Assembly: GCA_030549335.1 (NCBI GenBank)
Contig: CM060188.1
Span: 4,216,001-4,280,000 of the forward strand
From: Pontederia crassipes
Taxonomy: Eukaryota > Streptophyta > Magnoliopsida > Commelinales > Pontederiaceae
Direction: 5' to 3'
Length of the DNA: 64,000 bases
The translations under genes were made by a program, and so were the position numbers. The notes beneath the pieces were generated by a model that searched no databases, was not told the DNA's origin, and saw only the letters and a program-made list of their open reading frames with translations. Below, in pieces: positions 1-12,929 of the stretch; position 1 is the stretch's first letter, and every line of letters begins with the position of its first letter.

Positions 1-3000
1 GATTCGATTTAATTCGATCTAAATTAGGATCGAACTATGGAGTTCGAGGTCCCCGCAGGATTCCGAACTCCCGCGGAGATCGGATTGAAGGATAAAATTT
101 CTCCCGGATCGAAAATTCGAACGGGATCGGAGTGGGGTGGGGGGGGGGAGTGTCTCTCCTGGACCAAGTTCGATCAATATGACTCGATTCAGATCTAATG
201 TTCACCATTACTTTTTCTTTTTTCTATCTTTTTACATTTACGTAGCATAAAAAGTACTCCATATTTATTTTAAAGCATAAAATACATTTTCTAAATATAT
301 ATTTTTTCATATTTGAAATATTTTATTTCAACTTTTTTTAAAATCAAATATAGACTTAAATTTAAATAAAAATAGGATCATCATTTTATTGTTTATAATA
401 AACTTGTATCTTTTCCCACATATATATATATATATATATATAAATATATATATATATTATATTTACCTGATGCAACGTATTGTCCCCATCCGATTTTCTG
501 AAAATTTGCTCGGATCCTATTAATAAAAAAACTCTAGACATTTCGATTTTCGAGTACCGATCCATATTTCGAAAAAAAAACACAGAAAATCACTCCCGTT
601 TCGATTATTTTACTGTATAATATAAATATATCTATGTGTTATTTACATGGTATATTGTGCATTTCGCTTTAAATGATATCTTATTAGTAAAACGTAATTA
701 AAAGAAATATTTTATCAGATTATAAATAACATTATATATTATGTTTTGTTACTATTTTTAAAGCAACGCAATTAAATTTATTTGTTAAAAAACTAACTCA
801 ATTATAAGGTTGGACCACTTGCCTCTATTAAAATATATCCATGTAACCACGTTTTTTTAAAATTAAAGGAAAAAAAAACAGTTCATTCTTGAGTCAACTC
901 GGTCAATTAAATAAGATGAATTAATTGCACAATCGTCGGCAGATCTCACCTTTTTTTAATGCTCTTCTTTTCACACACATTTACAAGTTGACTTGCCATT
1001 ATATGGTATTTTAATTTATTACATTAATTCGATATTATATAGTATATATTTTGCACAAGTATGTAGGGGAAAAAGTGTGATTCTTAACCATGAGTTAGAT
1101 AATCGTGCTTAACGGATTAAATTCCGATTAAAAAATATATTATAAACAAATTAAATTTCGAATGGCTAATAATCCTTTTTACATAAATCTAATAAAAGAA
1201 CATAAGTACTTAAAAATGTGAGCGTAACAAAATTCTGTGACCTTTTTTCAGGAAATGTCATATGGCAATGTTTTAAAAAACCAATTAAATGTGTGAAAAG
1301 ATATTTCGCATTTATATATTGATGTTTATCTTACATTTAGTCGGAATACATTGCTGATCAACATTTTTATTTATATTTTGATCGGCTTCATTTTTTCCAC
1401 AGATATAGAAGCTTTTATCGTCTCTTTTATAATTTTTTTTTGGGGAGGACGCCCATTAAATTATTATTATTATTATTATTTGCTTTTGTTCTTTTGACGT
1501 GTATTTAAAAGTATTGTCAAATTAATGCAACTATTTAATTTTGACCGTAACATTGAGCAGTGTTTAAAATTGACATCAATCTTTTTTTTTTTCCTAACAA
1601 AATTAACGTTCGTTTGTACAATCTACTCGGAATTAATCAATTTTTGTCGAGGTAATAATCACATCATATAGTTTTATTTTAATCATTTTCTTTGTTGACG
1701 TCATAGTCGCATTAGTTGGGATACAAGGAGTGTTTGGTATCAGGATATTCTTGCCTAAAGTTGGAACATTGTGTTCTAACACATTATGTTAATTGTCATG
1801 TTCTTAATATGGAGTCTCTAACTAAACATCCCTTAGAAATTACTGATGCTAAAATGTGAACTGAAGTGAAAGTTTTTTTTCTTACTTTAGTTTATATAAA
1901 ATAATAATTCATCGGTTTTTGTGGCAACAATTTTTTTGTTGCAACTGCTGTCATATATGAAGCCATAGATTCATAGAATGTGACTAATAATCCCCCTCAA
2001 AAAAAAAAAATGATAGGAAAAGGGACCAGGTCGTATTAGGTTGTACAGTTCGGGACCAAGGATCAACTAGGAATTATAAAAAAAATTGAGGTCACAATTA
2101 TGAAAATTACACTCAGCTCACAACATAAGTTTTGACATTCTTGATGCCCCTATTTTTCTTATGCATTAAGTAAAAAATATATTAAAAAATATAAAATTTT
2201 GAATAAAAAATATTATGCATTATTCACAAACTTTTAATTTAATAATTAAAAAAAATAAGAGACAGTGTCATTTTTCAAAAGGACAACTCAACTTTTACCA
2301 TATTATAAATATATTGTCCACATCTTTCTAAAAAGTCTTGTCCACATATATTTGCATATTCATCTTTGATTTAATGTAGTCCGTTCGATTTCTTCATTCT
2401 ATCAAGGGCTTCCAAATTTTATATTTGATTTATTCATTCTATAATCTATTTACACGACAGTAGATCTCAATCTAAATCTCAATTTAGTTTCTATGATTTC
2501 GAAACCACAATTCAATTTCGACCTTACTTTAAAACTATGAATATAATCGATTATTTTATTTAATTTATGCGATAAATATAATTATCTAAATAATGAGAAT
2601 TTTTGTATTCATCACAGTAACAATTAATTTCATATGTCATTCAATTGACTTTTCTTTTCTTTTTTAAATTTTCATTTTATTTCTATATCTTTAGGTTTAT
2701 GACATGATCATTTATGGCCTACTAAAATACAATATAAGTATTGAGTGCGACATATTTAATAAAAAATATATTTTATTTTATTAATAGACAAGATGTCACA
2801 ATCTAAATCTGATATATGAATATATCTGATTTAGCAATTGAATTAGTGCTAGTTCTACGTGATTCAGTCAAGCACAAAAGATCTAGTAAGGTTCCGAAGT
2901 AGAACAAACCACTAGAACCAAAGGTCACATAATATGATTACACATTTTTTATGGAAGTAGACTATTATTCATCTTTTTCTTTTCCTTTTTTTTATTTTCA

Positions 3001-4380
3001 GACTTTTTTTTATTTTTTCTTTCTTATATTTCTCGTACAAAATATTATATTCATTAAATATAATATTTATTATAAAATAATTAATTTAGTATTATTTATC
3101 ACTTGTCATTGTATAAAAAATAAAATTTTATTAAATATAATTTAATCCATTTTTTACTAAAAATATTAATTTTTGCTATTATTTTTATCAATTGATAAGA
3201 TAAATTTAAATATTTATAATATTTATATTTTATTCAAATTTCCACTAAAATTAATTTATTATATCAACTTTTTCATATCATATCAAAATTTTATTTTTCT
3301 ATTATTACGTTTCACTCCATCAAATACATTTCGAATTTATATGTCAATTTAATCATTGTACGATTTCAATATCCAAACATTACACATGTGTTTAAGATCG
3401 TTTTAACTGTATTTAACTGTTGAATTTTTGGTCAGAAATTGCCCAAATTCTGACAAATTCAGCCATACATCAACAAAAGGAAAACACTAGGCATGGTTCT
3501 TGTTAGTTAGCGAGAACTAGGTAACGCTTTTTTTCTTATTTTCACATATAGGCTGTGGCCCTACTTTTAATCCTATATATATAATATTATTTAGAGTTTG
3601 TTAATATATATACTTATTTATTAATATTAGAAAATTATCAGAAATATACTTATTTAAATCAAATAATTAAAAATATTTTAGTAATTATTTATAATATTTT
3701 ACTCATTATTATAGTATAATAAAATTATAATAAATCCATATTAATTAACTGAATTAATATAAACATTATAATTTTATTTATTGTATTATAATATGATTTC
3801 ACTAATTAATATTATAAAATAATTATATATAATCTAATTCATATAATATTATGATATTATTTATGTAATTATACATAATCTAATTTATATTACTTAGTTA
3901 TTGGTGTATTATTGTTCAACTTTTTAAAATAATTTATTACACTTTAATTAGTATAATATTGTAGTATTATTAATTAATATTTACTGTTATTATTATTCGT
4001 TAAACTATTTTTTACATTATCTTCGGTAATAATAAATTACAATATAATTAAATATAATATTTTATAAATTATAATAATAAATTAATTTTTTTATTTTCAC
4101 TTTTTATTCAAATATACGCTAAAAATTATCTAAAATTTTCATCATTAGGCATCCAACACTAAATAAGAATTTTATATATCTAATGAATTAATTTTCTAAA
4201 AATTCAACCTCGGATAGAATTTACTTTTTATGAGTCATGCTCTTCCTTTTTGCATTTCGACCTCAAAGAGGCTCAAAAGCTCCTCAAATATTTATGCATT
4301 AGTTGGTGATACGTTCACTTTCCATGCATTTGTCTTTTATGTTTTTTTTCCTTGTCGCGGTTATTATTGGTGTAAATAAA
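1..4380. other. AT-rich intergenic DNA without a supported gene
   Basis: No ORF longer than about 65 codons and no recognisable domain is seen on either strand. The first ~600 bases have GC-richer blocks (a G run near 135-150 and several gatcgga/tccgatc-like words at 1-200 and 480-570), which look like the remains of an unclassified small transposon. The rest is strongly AT-rich, with poly-T and poly-A runs and ATT/TTA repeats (for example 1460-1480). I see nothing else I can name. Confidence 0.5.
420..458. repeat. (AT)n microsatellite
   Basis: A near-perfect TA/AT dinucleotide run with one small interruption. It explains the repeated Ile-Tyr stretch in the overlapping reverse-strand reading frame, which is not a gene. 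Confidence 0.9.
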
Positions 4381-4404
4381 CATGCAAAGTCAAAAAATCG
4401 AATT

Positions 4405-4955
4405 TCCGACGGTTTATTTCTGACGGTCCGATATCCGTCTGAAATACCGACAGTTTTTTCGGCGGATCAATTAAACCGTCAAAATTTTCGTCGGATACCT
4501 TTCGACGGTTCTCGCCATCTAAACTTTCGACGGTCCAGAATTCGTCGAAAACTTCCGTTGAAAATCTTGATTTTTCGACGGCCGAGACCGTCGAAAATTT
4601 TGACGATTTACCTATCCGTCGAAACTTCCAACGGTCTTAACCGTCGAAACATTTCAACGTTGGTAGCGTATTATTATTTTAATTTTCAAGGGTTTTGATC
4701 GTCGATATTTGCGACGTTCTACGCAACCGTCGATATTTCGGCGGTCAAAGCCGTCGGAACGTTATGAGATTTTTATTAATTAAATTACCCAACTCTGTTC
4801 AGTTGGAATATTTAAAATATTATAACCGTCGAAAGTTTCGACGGTTCAGGAAACCATCGAAAGTTACGACAGATTTTCCAACGGGTTTGAGCCGTCGAAA
4901 TTGGAATTAATATTATATTATATTTACCTATGTTCTGACGGTTACAACCGTCGCA
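4405..4955. repeat. Left subterminal repeat array of the CACTA element
   Basis: The words CGACGGT and ACCGTCGA, in both orientations and with variants, recur every 20-50 bases, often as short palindromes (for example around 4565-4650 and 4830-4900). In En/Spm-like elements such arrays are the binding sites of the TNPA-type protein. The 131- and 71-codon frames that run through the array are by-products of the repeats. Confidence 0.85.
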
Positions 4956-4960
4956 AAATG

Positions 4961-4973
4961 TCTATATAAATAC
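4961..4973 (+). promoter_or_regulatory. Probable TATA box of the CACTA transcription unit
   Basis: tctatataaatac is a strong plant TATA box. It sits just inside the left subterminal array and upstream of the transposase gene on the same strand, so transcription would be expected from about 4990-5005. The position inside the terminal region is as in En/Spm, where the promoter overlaps the TNPA-binding repeats. No transcript evidence is available. Confidence 0.6.
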
Positions 4974-5189
4974 CTGACCCCACTGTCACTTTTCCCCTTT
5001 TCGCTCCTGCATTTCGTCCGGTCGCATTTCTACACCGCCCTCCGCATTTCGTCCGGCCGACGGCCACTTCCCGCATGCGCATTGCCGTCCCTCGCCGCCG
5101 CCCGAAGGTTCCGCCGCCAGGTCGCCGCCGCCAGGTCACATTTTGTCCGCCGCAGGTAGGCTCCGATCCCCGCCCTCCTTACTCTCTCC

Positions 5190-5339
5190 GACGGCCAGAT
5201 CCGGCCAACCTTCGGGCGTGGCGGCCAGATCCGGCTGCCCTCCGCATGCGGTGGCCATATCCGTCCGCCCTCCGCGCGCGGCGGCCAGATTCGGCCGCCC
5301 TCCGCCCGCGGCGGCCAAACCCGGCCACCTTCCGCGCGA
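5190..5339. repeat. GC-rich tandem repeat, five units of 30 bp
   Basis: Five consecutive units begin at 5190, 5220, 5250, 5280 and 5310, each starting with a variant of gcggccagatccggc and ending with ccctccgc or a near variant. The period is exactly 30 bases, so every frame on both strands stays open and repeats a 10-residue pattern. The five overlapping ORFs here are therefore an effect of the repeat and not proteins. The block lies between the TATA box and the transposase start, so it would be in the 5' leader of the CACTA transcript. It is very CpG-rich, unlike its surroundings. Confidence 0.85.
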
Positions 5340-6153
5340 CGGCCGGAGATAAAAATTTTAGTACGTCTAAATTGGGATCCATCAAACTCCAAAAGGGACT
5401 TGTTGTTGATGAATTTATTCTCTTGATTGCAATATGTATTAATGCGTGCTTGTGTAATTGAATTATCTCTCTTCGGTTCACTTTGGTATGATGCATGAGT
5501 CGTAATATTCAATCTCTAATTAATTTCAGCTAGCTAGACGTAGATACTTATGAAACCATTAATTTTAAAAGAGATGATAATTATTCCTTCTTTATGGAAC
5601 CATTAATTTTGAACCTTATGAAATTCAATCTTGTGATATTTTTTTTATTGAAACTCAACTGGGAGCCACAACTTTCTTCTTACGAATTAATAGTTTTTTT
5701 ATATAGTGACCGAGTCTAACATCTTAAAAAAAACATCTAAAGACTTTACTCGGTATGGTCGACTTCAACAATGTTAATCTAGTTTTAATTAATTCATACT
5801 AGCTAGACGTAGATACTTATGAAGTCATTTGAAAATTATGTGACCACAGTAATGCCTTCAACTCAATTCCAAGAGAGAGAATTGAAAAGATAGGAGAAAT
5901 TACTTTTATAATGATATATAAAAGTAAAGTTTTCATAATTATGTGTTATAGATCTGTTGTCCTGCAGAGTCCACCTAATGCTGCACCCTTGACTTCAAAT
6001 TTGTAATCTTGTATGTGTGTAAGGTTTTCATATTATCAGCCGCAACATCTTACATACATATATATAAATATGTACATGTATGTATATAATTTCTACTTTG
6101 TTTGTCTCTTTCCTTCTAATTTTTTTCTAAAGAAATTATTTAATGCAGACATT

Positions 6154-9100
6154 ATGTCATACTTGAACGATCGTCGATGGATGTACAATAGAAATAATTC
6201 TGGTCGTAGAGGCTTGACACAAGAATTCATCGATGGCGTTGATTATTATGTTATCGTGGCTTGTCAATCTTTACAACATCAGCGGGAGGGAACAATTAGG
6301 TGTCCTTATTTGAAATGTGCTAACACAAAGTTACAGACGATAGAGACTGTCAAAGTTCACTTATATAGAAAGGGTTTCAAACCCAATTATTGGCAATGGG
6401 AAGATTTAGGCGAAGGAGCGCCTTCGACAAGCGTTCCAAATCCAGGTCTTTATTTTGTCGATCTTGAACCAACATTTACTTCGCAATATGAATAATTAGT
6501 TTATGACGCAGCTGTAACTGAGCATGACTATATTAGATTTGAGCAGAATGAAGAGGCACCAAATCCAGAAGTAAGAGATTTTTATGACTTACTAAATGCA
6601 TCGAGCCAACCCTTATGGCCTGGGTGTGAAAGTCATTCGGAACTCTCACTTGCTGTTAGATTGTTGAATTTGAAAGCCGACTACAACATTTCACAAGCAT
6701 GTTTTGATGCATTTTTAGATATTTTAAAAGAGGTCACACCAACTGGCGCTCGTATTCCTGAAAATTTTTATAGGACAAAAAGATTGGTCAGTAAACTTGG
6801 TCTTGACTCAACTAAAATAGATTGTTGTCGTGATGGTTGTATGTTATATTACGACGAGGACATCAATCTAAATGAATGCAAATTTTGTGGGGCCGAACGA
6901 TATAGAATGACTAACAAGTCTCAAGTGGCTGTGAAAAGAATGCATTATTTGCCTCTTATTTCAAGACTTAAAAGACTATACTCGTTTGTAGGATCAACGT
7001 CGCAAATGAAGTGGCATGCACAGCATAATACTTCTGAAGTTGTCATGCTTCATCCATCAGATGGTGAAGCGTGAAAATATTTTGATCGTAAGCATGCTGA
7101 TTTTGCTATGGACGAAAGGAACATAAGGCTCAGATTATGCACAAATGATTTTACACCACATGGTCAGACTTCAGTTCTTTATTCATGTTGGCCGGTCATA
7201 ATAACATCTTATAATTTGCCACCTGAAATTTGTATGTCCGCACCTTATATGTTTTTGACATGCATTATTTCTGGTCCTCAGAGTCTTAAACAGAGGATAG
7301 ACGTGTATTTACAATCTCTAATAGACGAGCTAAAAGAACTATGGGATGGTGTCGTCGCTTATGATGTGTCGACCAAACAAAATTTCACTTTGAGAGCTGC
7401 CTTATTGTGGACCATTAATGACTTTCTAGCCTACGGGATGTTGTCTGGTTGAATGACCGCAGAGAAATTAACTTGTCCATCTTGCATGGAACACTCAGAT
7501 GCGTTCATTTTGAGAAATGAGGGTAAAAATAGTTGGTTTGATTACCATAGACTATTTCTTATAGCTGATCATCCGTACAGAAATAACTGAAATGTATTTC
7601 GATGGAATATGGTTATAGAAGACATGCCTCCGGTCAGACGCTCAGGAGCTTAATTACGTCGCATTGTCAATGCTTTATGCAGAATTGTCGACGACCCAAA
7701 TGTCACATACAATGAGTATGGTGTTTGTCATAACTGGACCAAATGAAGTATATTCTAGGATTTACCTTATTGGTCTGATTGTTTGATACGTCATAACTTG
7801 GACGTCATGCACATTGAGAGAAATGTGTTTGAAAATATATTCAACACCGTAATGGACATTAAGGGCAAAACAAAGGACAACCTAAAGGCGATACTAGATT
7901 TGAAGGAGTACTGTCGAAGGCCAGAGTTGCACTTAGTGACTTTACATAACAAAAGATTATCTAAACCAAAAGCAAGTTATGTTCTCACTAAGGAGCAGAA
8001 GACTGAAGTATGTCACTGGATCCAAGAGCTGAGAATGCCGGATGGTTATGCATCAAATCTGACCCGATGTGTGGATATGAATAACTTGCGTTTATTTGGC
8101 ATGAAAAGTCACGACTGCCACATATTCATTGAAACTTTGCTTCCTATTGCTTTTTCTTCACTCCCGGGCAAGATTTGGAAGCCGATAACGGAGTTAAGTC
8201 AATTCTTCAAAGAATTGTGTTCTACAACATTAACGGTGGAAAATATGACCCAATTGGAACGTAATATTCCGATAATATTATGTAAGTTGGAACGAATATT
8301 TCCACCGGGATTCTTTGATTCCATGGAGCACTTACCTATTCATCTGCCATATGAGACAATGGTAGATGGACCAGTACAATATAGGTGGATGTATCCTTTT
8401 GAAAGATATCTTAATCGAATAAAAATGACGATTAAGAACAAAGCACGTGTCGAAAGATCCATATGTGAAGCGTATATGATTCAGGAGATTTCATACTTCT
8501 GTTCTTACTACTTCGAGTCCCATGTTAAGTGTGCGAGGACCAGAGTCCATCGAAATGATAAAGTTTCAGAAGAACAATCCGATGTGGCATCTTTGTCGTT
8601 CTTCAATCAGTTAGGACGACATTTTGGGAAGCCAAGGAGTAGATGGCTCAGTGATGCAGAATTCAAGTCTGCCACGAATCATGTCCTTCTAAACACGCCG
8701 GAGGTGCAAGGCTACATTAAGTAAGTTTAATATCCATGCGTTCTTTTCTTTAACATCTTCCCAAACAACATTTTGATTTAGTCATCACTTTGTATGTAGT
8801 GCTTTCTTGCAATACGACAATGTCCCTGAAGAATATGTACAAGATAAAATCGAGAATGACTTCGCACCGTGATTTAAGGAACAAGTAATTATCAAAATAT
8901 TCTAAATAATTTGATGTCTTCAGCGTCTACTATACTCATTTATTTTCATATTAGGTTCTCAGTACCGGCACGACGTCTGGTCTCCATAATTTGGCATGGG
9001 GACCGGCTCGAGAGGTGAAAAGTTGGCCGGTGTATTTTGTGAATAGTTATAAGTTTCACACTGAAACTTAGTCGATCGGAAAGAAAATCGTGAACAGTGG

Positions 9101-9665
9101 AGTATGTGTCGTGGGATCCACAGACGGAGAAAATGAGCGTGACTACTACGATGTTCTCAAAGACATTATTCAGCTGCAATATACTGGAGGTAATAAAGTC
9201 ACATTATTTGAGTGTAATTGGTTTGATCCAAAGAAAATGAGAGGGATGCGAGTTCACAAAGATTTCAAAATAGTTGAAATACGTCACAATAGGTGTTATG
9301 ATCGTTTTGATCCTTTCGTTATTCCGTCTTCTACAAGACAAGTATATTATGTGCCATATCCGGAGAAGACCAGAGACAAAGCACAATGGTGGGTTGTAAT
9401 AAAGACGAAGGCAAGAAGCAGGATAGAAGTTGATGATGCATTGCAATGTGCCTTTCAAGATGACTCATAGACTTCTGCTGCCCCTATTCTCGACACCGAA
9501 TTAGTCGACGATCTACAGGATTCGAAACATGTATTTGAAGACTTCGATAACGTTGACATACAAAATGATGAAAATGACTCGGACGAAGATGAATTTGAAA
9601 CTACGACGACTTCTAATGATGATGATGATGTGTACCAGTCATGTGAAAACTCAGATGATGAGTAA
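6154..9665 (+). pseudogene. TNP2-like CACTA transposase, nonsense-riddled
   Basis: The frame from ATG at 6154 (MSYLNDRRWMYN) shows the domains of plant TNP2 proteins in order. A transposase-associated N-terminal domain covers ~6154-6480, with the C-x2-C pattern in RCPYLKCAN. The Transposase_21 core covers ~6655-7780, with CCRDGCMLYY and CKFCGAERY. DUF4218 covers ~7785-8720 (HNLDVMHIERNVFENI). After two small introns (near 8723-8797 and 8885-8954) comes DUF4216 at ~8955-9470 (LFECNWFD), then an acidic Asp/Glu tail ending at 9665. At least eight in-frame stops interrupt it (for example at 6493, 7072, 7450, 7588, 7650, 7744, 7756 and in the exon near 8870), yet the frame is kept throughout with no frameshift seen. 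Several stops stand where the family has Trp. It cannot make a functional transposase. Confidence 0.88.
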
Positions 9666-9792
9666 TGATATTATTACTTGTTGTCACGAATTATCATTTT
9701 TTTATCTTACGACTAGGATGTTTTATTACGACTGTTGTCATCTTATGAATTGTTCATTTACGACTCATTTTCATTTTGTTTGAGGCAATAGT

Positions 9793-11480
9793 TTGTTTGA
9801 GGCGTTAGTACCAGGCATTCTCATAACAGAGCGTTCTTCTTCTCCGTCGGCTCCTAGATCAGCCACGGGCATTCGCATAATAGAACGTTTTTCTCCTCCG
9901 CCGGGTCCTTCCTCTCACGCTGACATTGCAGACTTGGATACACAATTGCCACAAGAACCCGTCAGAACTCGTTGTTCCGTGGAAGGCTCGAACCAGGCTT
10001 CGTCAAATCGTGTTTACAAAGCATACATGCAGCCAGATGGGAATTTAGGGTAAGTGTTATGTTATGTATATCGAATCCTTATTCATGCTTTGATTCAACC
10101 ATGACATTTTATAATTCTGTGTCCTTCCAGGTTTGTACCATCGAAACCAGCGACTGCGGCAGTTACTAAAGTGTTGCGACATAGGTATACTGAAGCATGG
10201 TTTACATGGAGGGAAGTTCCTTATGCCACGAGACAGATGCTATTTAATGAATTTCAGGTATCATTAGAAGTCAACATGATCATTAAAATTTTTCTTCGTA
10301 ATACATTAATTATTTTTAAACACATACAGGCTGATGTGTGGTGGGAGCCCAAGCATACGAAAAAAATGTGGAAGACTTTTAACTCTCGGTGCTCGAAGAG
10401 ATTGTCCGCGATGCTTTCTGAAGCTCGAGCTGACGGAGAATGACCCAATTGGATCTCGGAGGCCGTTTGGATCGATTTGCTAGGAAAGTGGTCCACTGAG
10501 GAGTACAAATTGAAATGTGAAAAAGAAAAAACTAGTCGAGTGTCTGACCGGGAGCGTGCTTGCATTCGGGCGGATGTGTATCCACGAGCACGATTGCTAA
10601 GAAAATGGTAAGGTCTTTCTCCGAACTCAGGACTAAATATTATACTTTAAGAAAATGGTAAGTGTAGAGAGAATATTATACTTTAAGTTACAAATTTTAA
10701 AATATTATCTCATTGCAGGAGAAAGAGACGGGTAGACCACCTACTCAGGACGAAATATTTCTCCGAACTCATCAGAAGAAGAACAAAGAATGGGTTTCGG
10801 ATTATACTCGAGAGACATATGTATGTAAATTTTTGTGCCTTTATTTTTTTCTAAATTGCAAGTTAATAGTTAATTAACAAAACTTTGAAGTCGATCACCT
10901 AGTCGTCATTTGTAGTTAATTATTTTTTACGCTTCTTTGTATTTTCTTTATATTTCAGGAGTCTTATAAAACAAAAAAAAAATGATCATATTACGCAAGC
11001 CACGCAGGAGGGGACCACATCGTTGACCTCAAGACAACTTTGGACGGACCACGTCGGCGTGAAGAAGGGTTGAATTTACGGCCTCGGATCTTCTGTAAGT
11101 GACACAGATATTGAATATGGTCGACGAACTACTTCAGGTTCATCTCCTTCTGGTATGCAAGAAATTGTGGATCAGGTGACCATGAAGATTAGGGAAGAGG
11201 TCAGAAAGGAATTCGAAGAACGTGAACATCGTAACAGGACTGAAATGAAGAAAATGATGCGTGCCTTCATGCGTGACGAATTGAACGATGACGACGCCGA
11301 GGTAGATTCATTATACTTATTTTTTTTTGGAATTTGCTTTAATCAGTAGATTCATTATACTTATTAGATTCATATGCACTTTGACATCAACATGGGTACT
11401 AACTTAGATTTTACTCTTCATCCCTTTCAGTTAGATATGTAGACTTTCAAAGTTTTCACCGAAAATGAAGTGCAGACAAC
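9793..11480 (+). pseudogene. Second CACTA gene, Ptta/En/Spm-type protein remnant
   Basis: Downstream of the transposase on the same strand are exon-like blocks of the plant transposase family Ptta/En/Spm (Transposase_24). They comprise a Pro/Ser-rich start (~9793-10050), a block around HRYTEAWFTWREVPYATRQ (~10130-10257), a block with WWEPKHTKKMWKTFNSR to RADGE (~10330-10440) continuing to the RLLRKW motif near 10605, a short piece with ETGRPPTQDEIF (~10719-10820), and a charged, probably coiled-coil segment at ~11155-11300. Splice-like GTAAG and AG sites separate the blocks (for example GTAAGTG at 10050). A stop after RADGE breaks the third block. By analogy with TNPA-type proteins it would bind the subterminal repeats; that role is inferred. 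Confidence 0.7.
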
Positions 11481-12249
11481 TGGATCATGTAAATGTCAGT
11501 ACTCAGTATAAATAAATATACTTGTAGTTTATGTTTCCTATTTTTTTCCTGATTGGTCGTGAACTTCAACATACTTCCTGATCACTGCATGAAATCATAA
11601 GAAAAAAATTTAGCAACCTTATTTTAATGATAACTTTGACATTTTGGATTTAAATGATAATGATGTTAAAACTCATATGCCTCTATCTATTATTTTGGAT
11701 GCAAGATTCGATTTTGCTTCAATTTTGAGATTCGGCGTTAGCTTGTTAGTTTACGCGTCTTCTATTGAATTTATCAAATTATGTTGATGTTAGATTCAAA
11801 TTATGTTTTTATACTTTAGATTTTACTCTATATATCTGCACTTTAGATTTTACTCTTCAATAGATTTCAAATTCGAATTCATGTTTTTTTTTTGCATTTT
11901 CATATGTTATAACTTTCTGTAGTGATGTTACTCTATTTCAATTTTGTGCAGTGATGTTTTGCGACCAAGACGTTATGCGAATTGAACTTCAGCTCTTCAT
12001 CGTGACCAAGACATTATGCCGAATTTTTAGCAGATGTTTCAATTATGTGATGTTCAATTTATTTCATGTTTGGATTATGTGAATTAAGTGTAGTAATTGA
12101 ATTATCTGTGATGTGATGTAATTGAATTATCTGTGATGCGAATTTGTGAATCTATTATCTGTGAATCTGTGAATTGAATTATCTGTGAATCAAATGTGTT
12201 GTATTATCTGTTCGGACATTTAAAATTCACCATTTTTTTAAAAATTTTT

Positions 12250-12898
12250 TTATGTTTCCGACGGTCCTGACCATCGGAAACAACTGAAATATTGTAATAT
12301 TCAACGGATTTTTTCGATACTTACCGACGGTTATATCCGTCGGTACCACGTTATCGATGGTCCTAGCCGTCGAATATTAATTGTGGAGCCGACGAGTAAA
12401 ACCGTCGATACAAGATTGTCGACGGTTTGAACCGTCGATACTATCGACGGTTAAAGCCGCCGATATATATCGACGGTTAAAACCGTCGATAGTATCCATG
12501 GTTCAAGCCGCCGATAGATATCGACGGCACGAACCACCGATACTATCGACGGTTTAAGCCGCCGATAAATATCGACGGTTTAAGCCGTCGATAAATATCG
12601 ACGGCACGAACCGTCAATACTATCGACGGTGTAAACCGTCGATATATATCGACGGCACGAACCGTCGATAATATCGACGGTTAGGTATTATCGACGGTTC
12701 ATGTCGTCGATAATCAACGTTCGACAGTCGCGCCCGCCAGCTAGACCGTTTGTAATACCGATGGTTCGGAATAAACCGTCGCAAATTATTTGCGACGCCC
12801 CTTTTTCGCACGGACACTGTCCGTCGAAAGAACCGTCGAAAATCATAATTTTCGATGGATCTGGCCATTTTACCGACGGTTGGGACCGTCGGTAAAAG
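12250..12898. repeat. Right subterminal repeat array of the CACTA element
   Basis: A dense run of TATCGACGGTT and AACCGTCGATA words in alternating orientation, roughly every 25-30 bases, between 12300 and 12720. It continues more loosely to ACCGACGGTTGGGACCGTCG at 12871-12890. The units are themselves palindromic, so the array can form many small hairpins. It mirrors the array at the left end, which supports the extent of the element. Overlapping ORFs on both strands are by-products. Confidence 0.88.
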
Positions 12899-12929
12899 GC
12901 AATTTTCTTGTAATGAGTTAGAAATCTTA

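Larger units (their letters stand above)
4381..12915 (+). mobile_element. CACTA (En/Spm) DNA transposon, autonomous type, decayed
   Basis: The right end, read inward on the minus strand, begins CATTACAAGAAAATT, a one-base variant of the common plant CACTA terminus CACTACAAGAAAA. It is followed directly by the inverted motif CCGACGGT/ACCGTCGG. The left end is less clear: catgcaaagtcaaaaaat at 4381, followed by the same kind of CGACGG subterminal words, is the best partner. Between the ends lie, in order, a left subterminal array, a TATA box, a GC-rich tandem block, a TNP2-like transposase gene, a second En/Spm-type gene and a right subterminal array. That is the classic layout of an autonomous CACTA element of ~8.5 kb. 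No matching 3-bp target duplication is visible (aaa at left, agt at right), so the left boundary is uncertain. The coding regions carry many stops, so the element is dead. Confidence 0.88.

Noticed and set aside
1727-1842. Possible tiny MITE (gtgtttgg ... ctaaacatccc)
   Set aside because: The ends pair poorly and no matching TTA/TAA duplication flanks both sides.
5030-5512. Long overlapping ORFs on both strands (up to 160 codons)
   Set aside because: They come from the 30-bp tandem repeat, whose period keeps all frames open. No domain, and compositionally a repeat.
12300-12720. Regularly spaced short repeats resembling a CRISPR-like or satellite array
   Set aside because: The units alternate in orientation, have no unique spacers and lie at the end of a CACTA element, so they are subterminal repeats.
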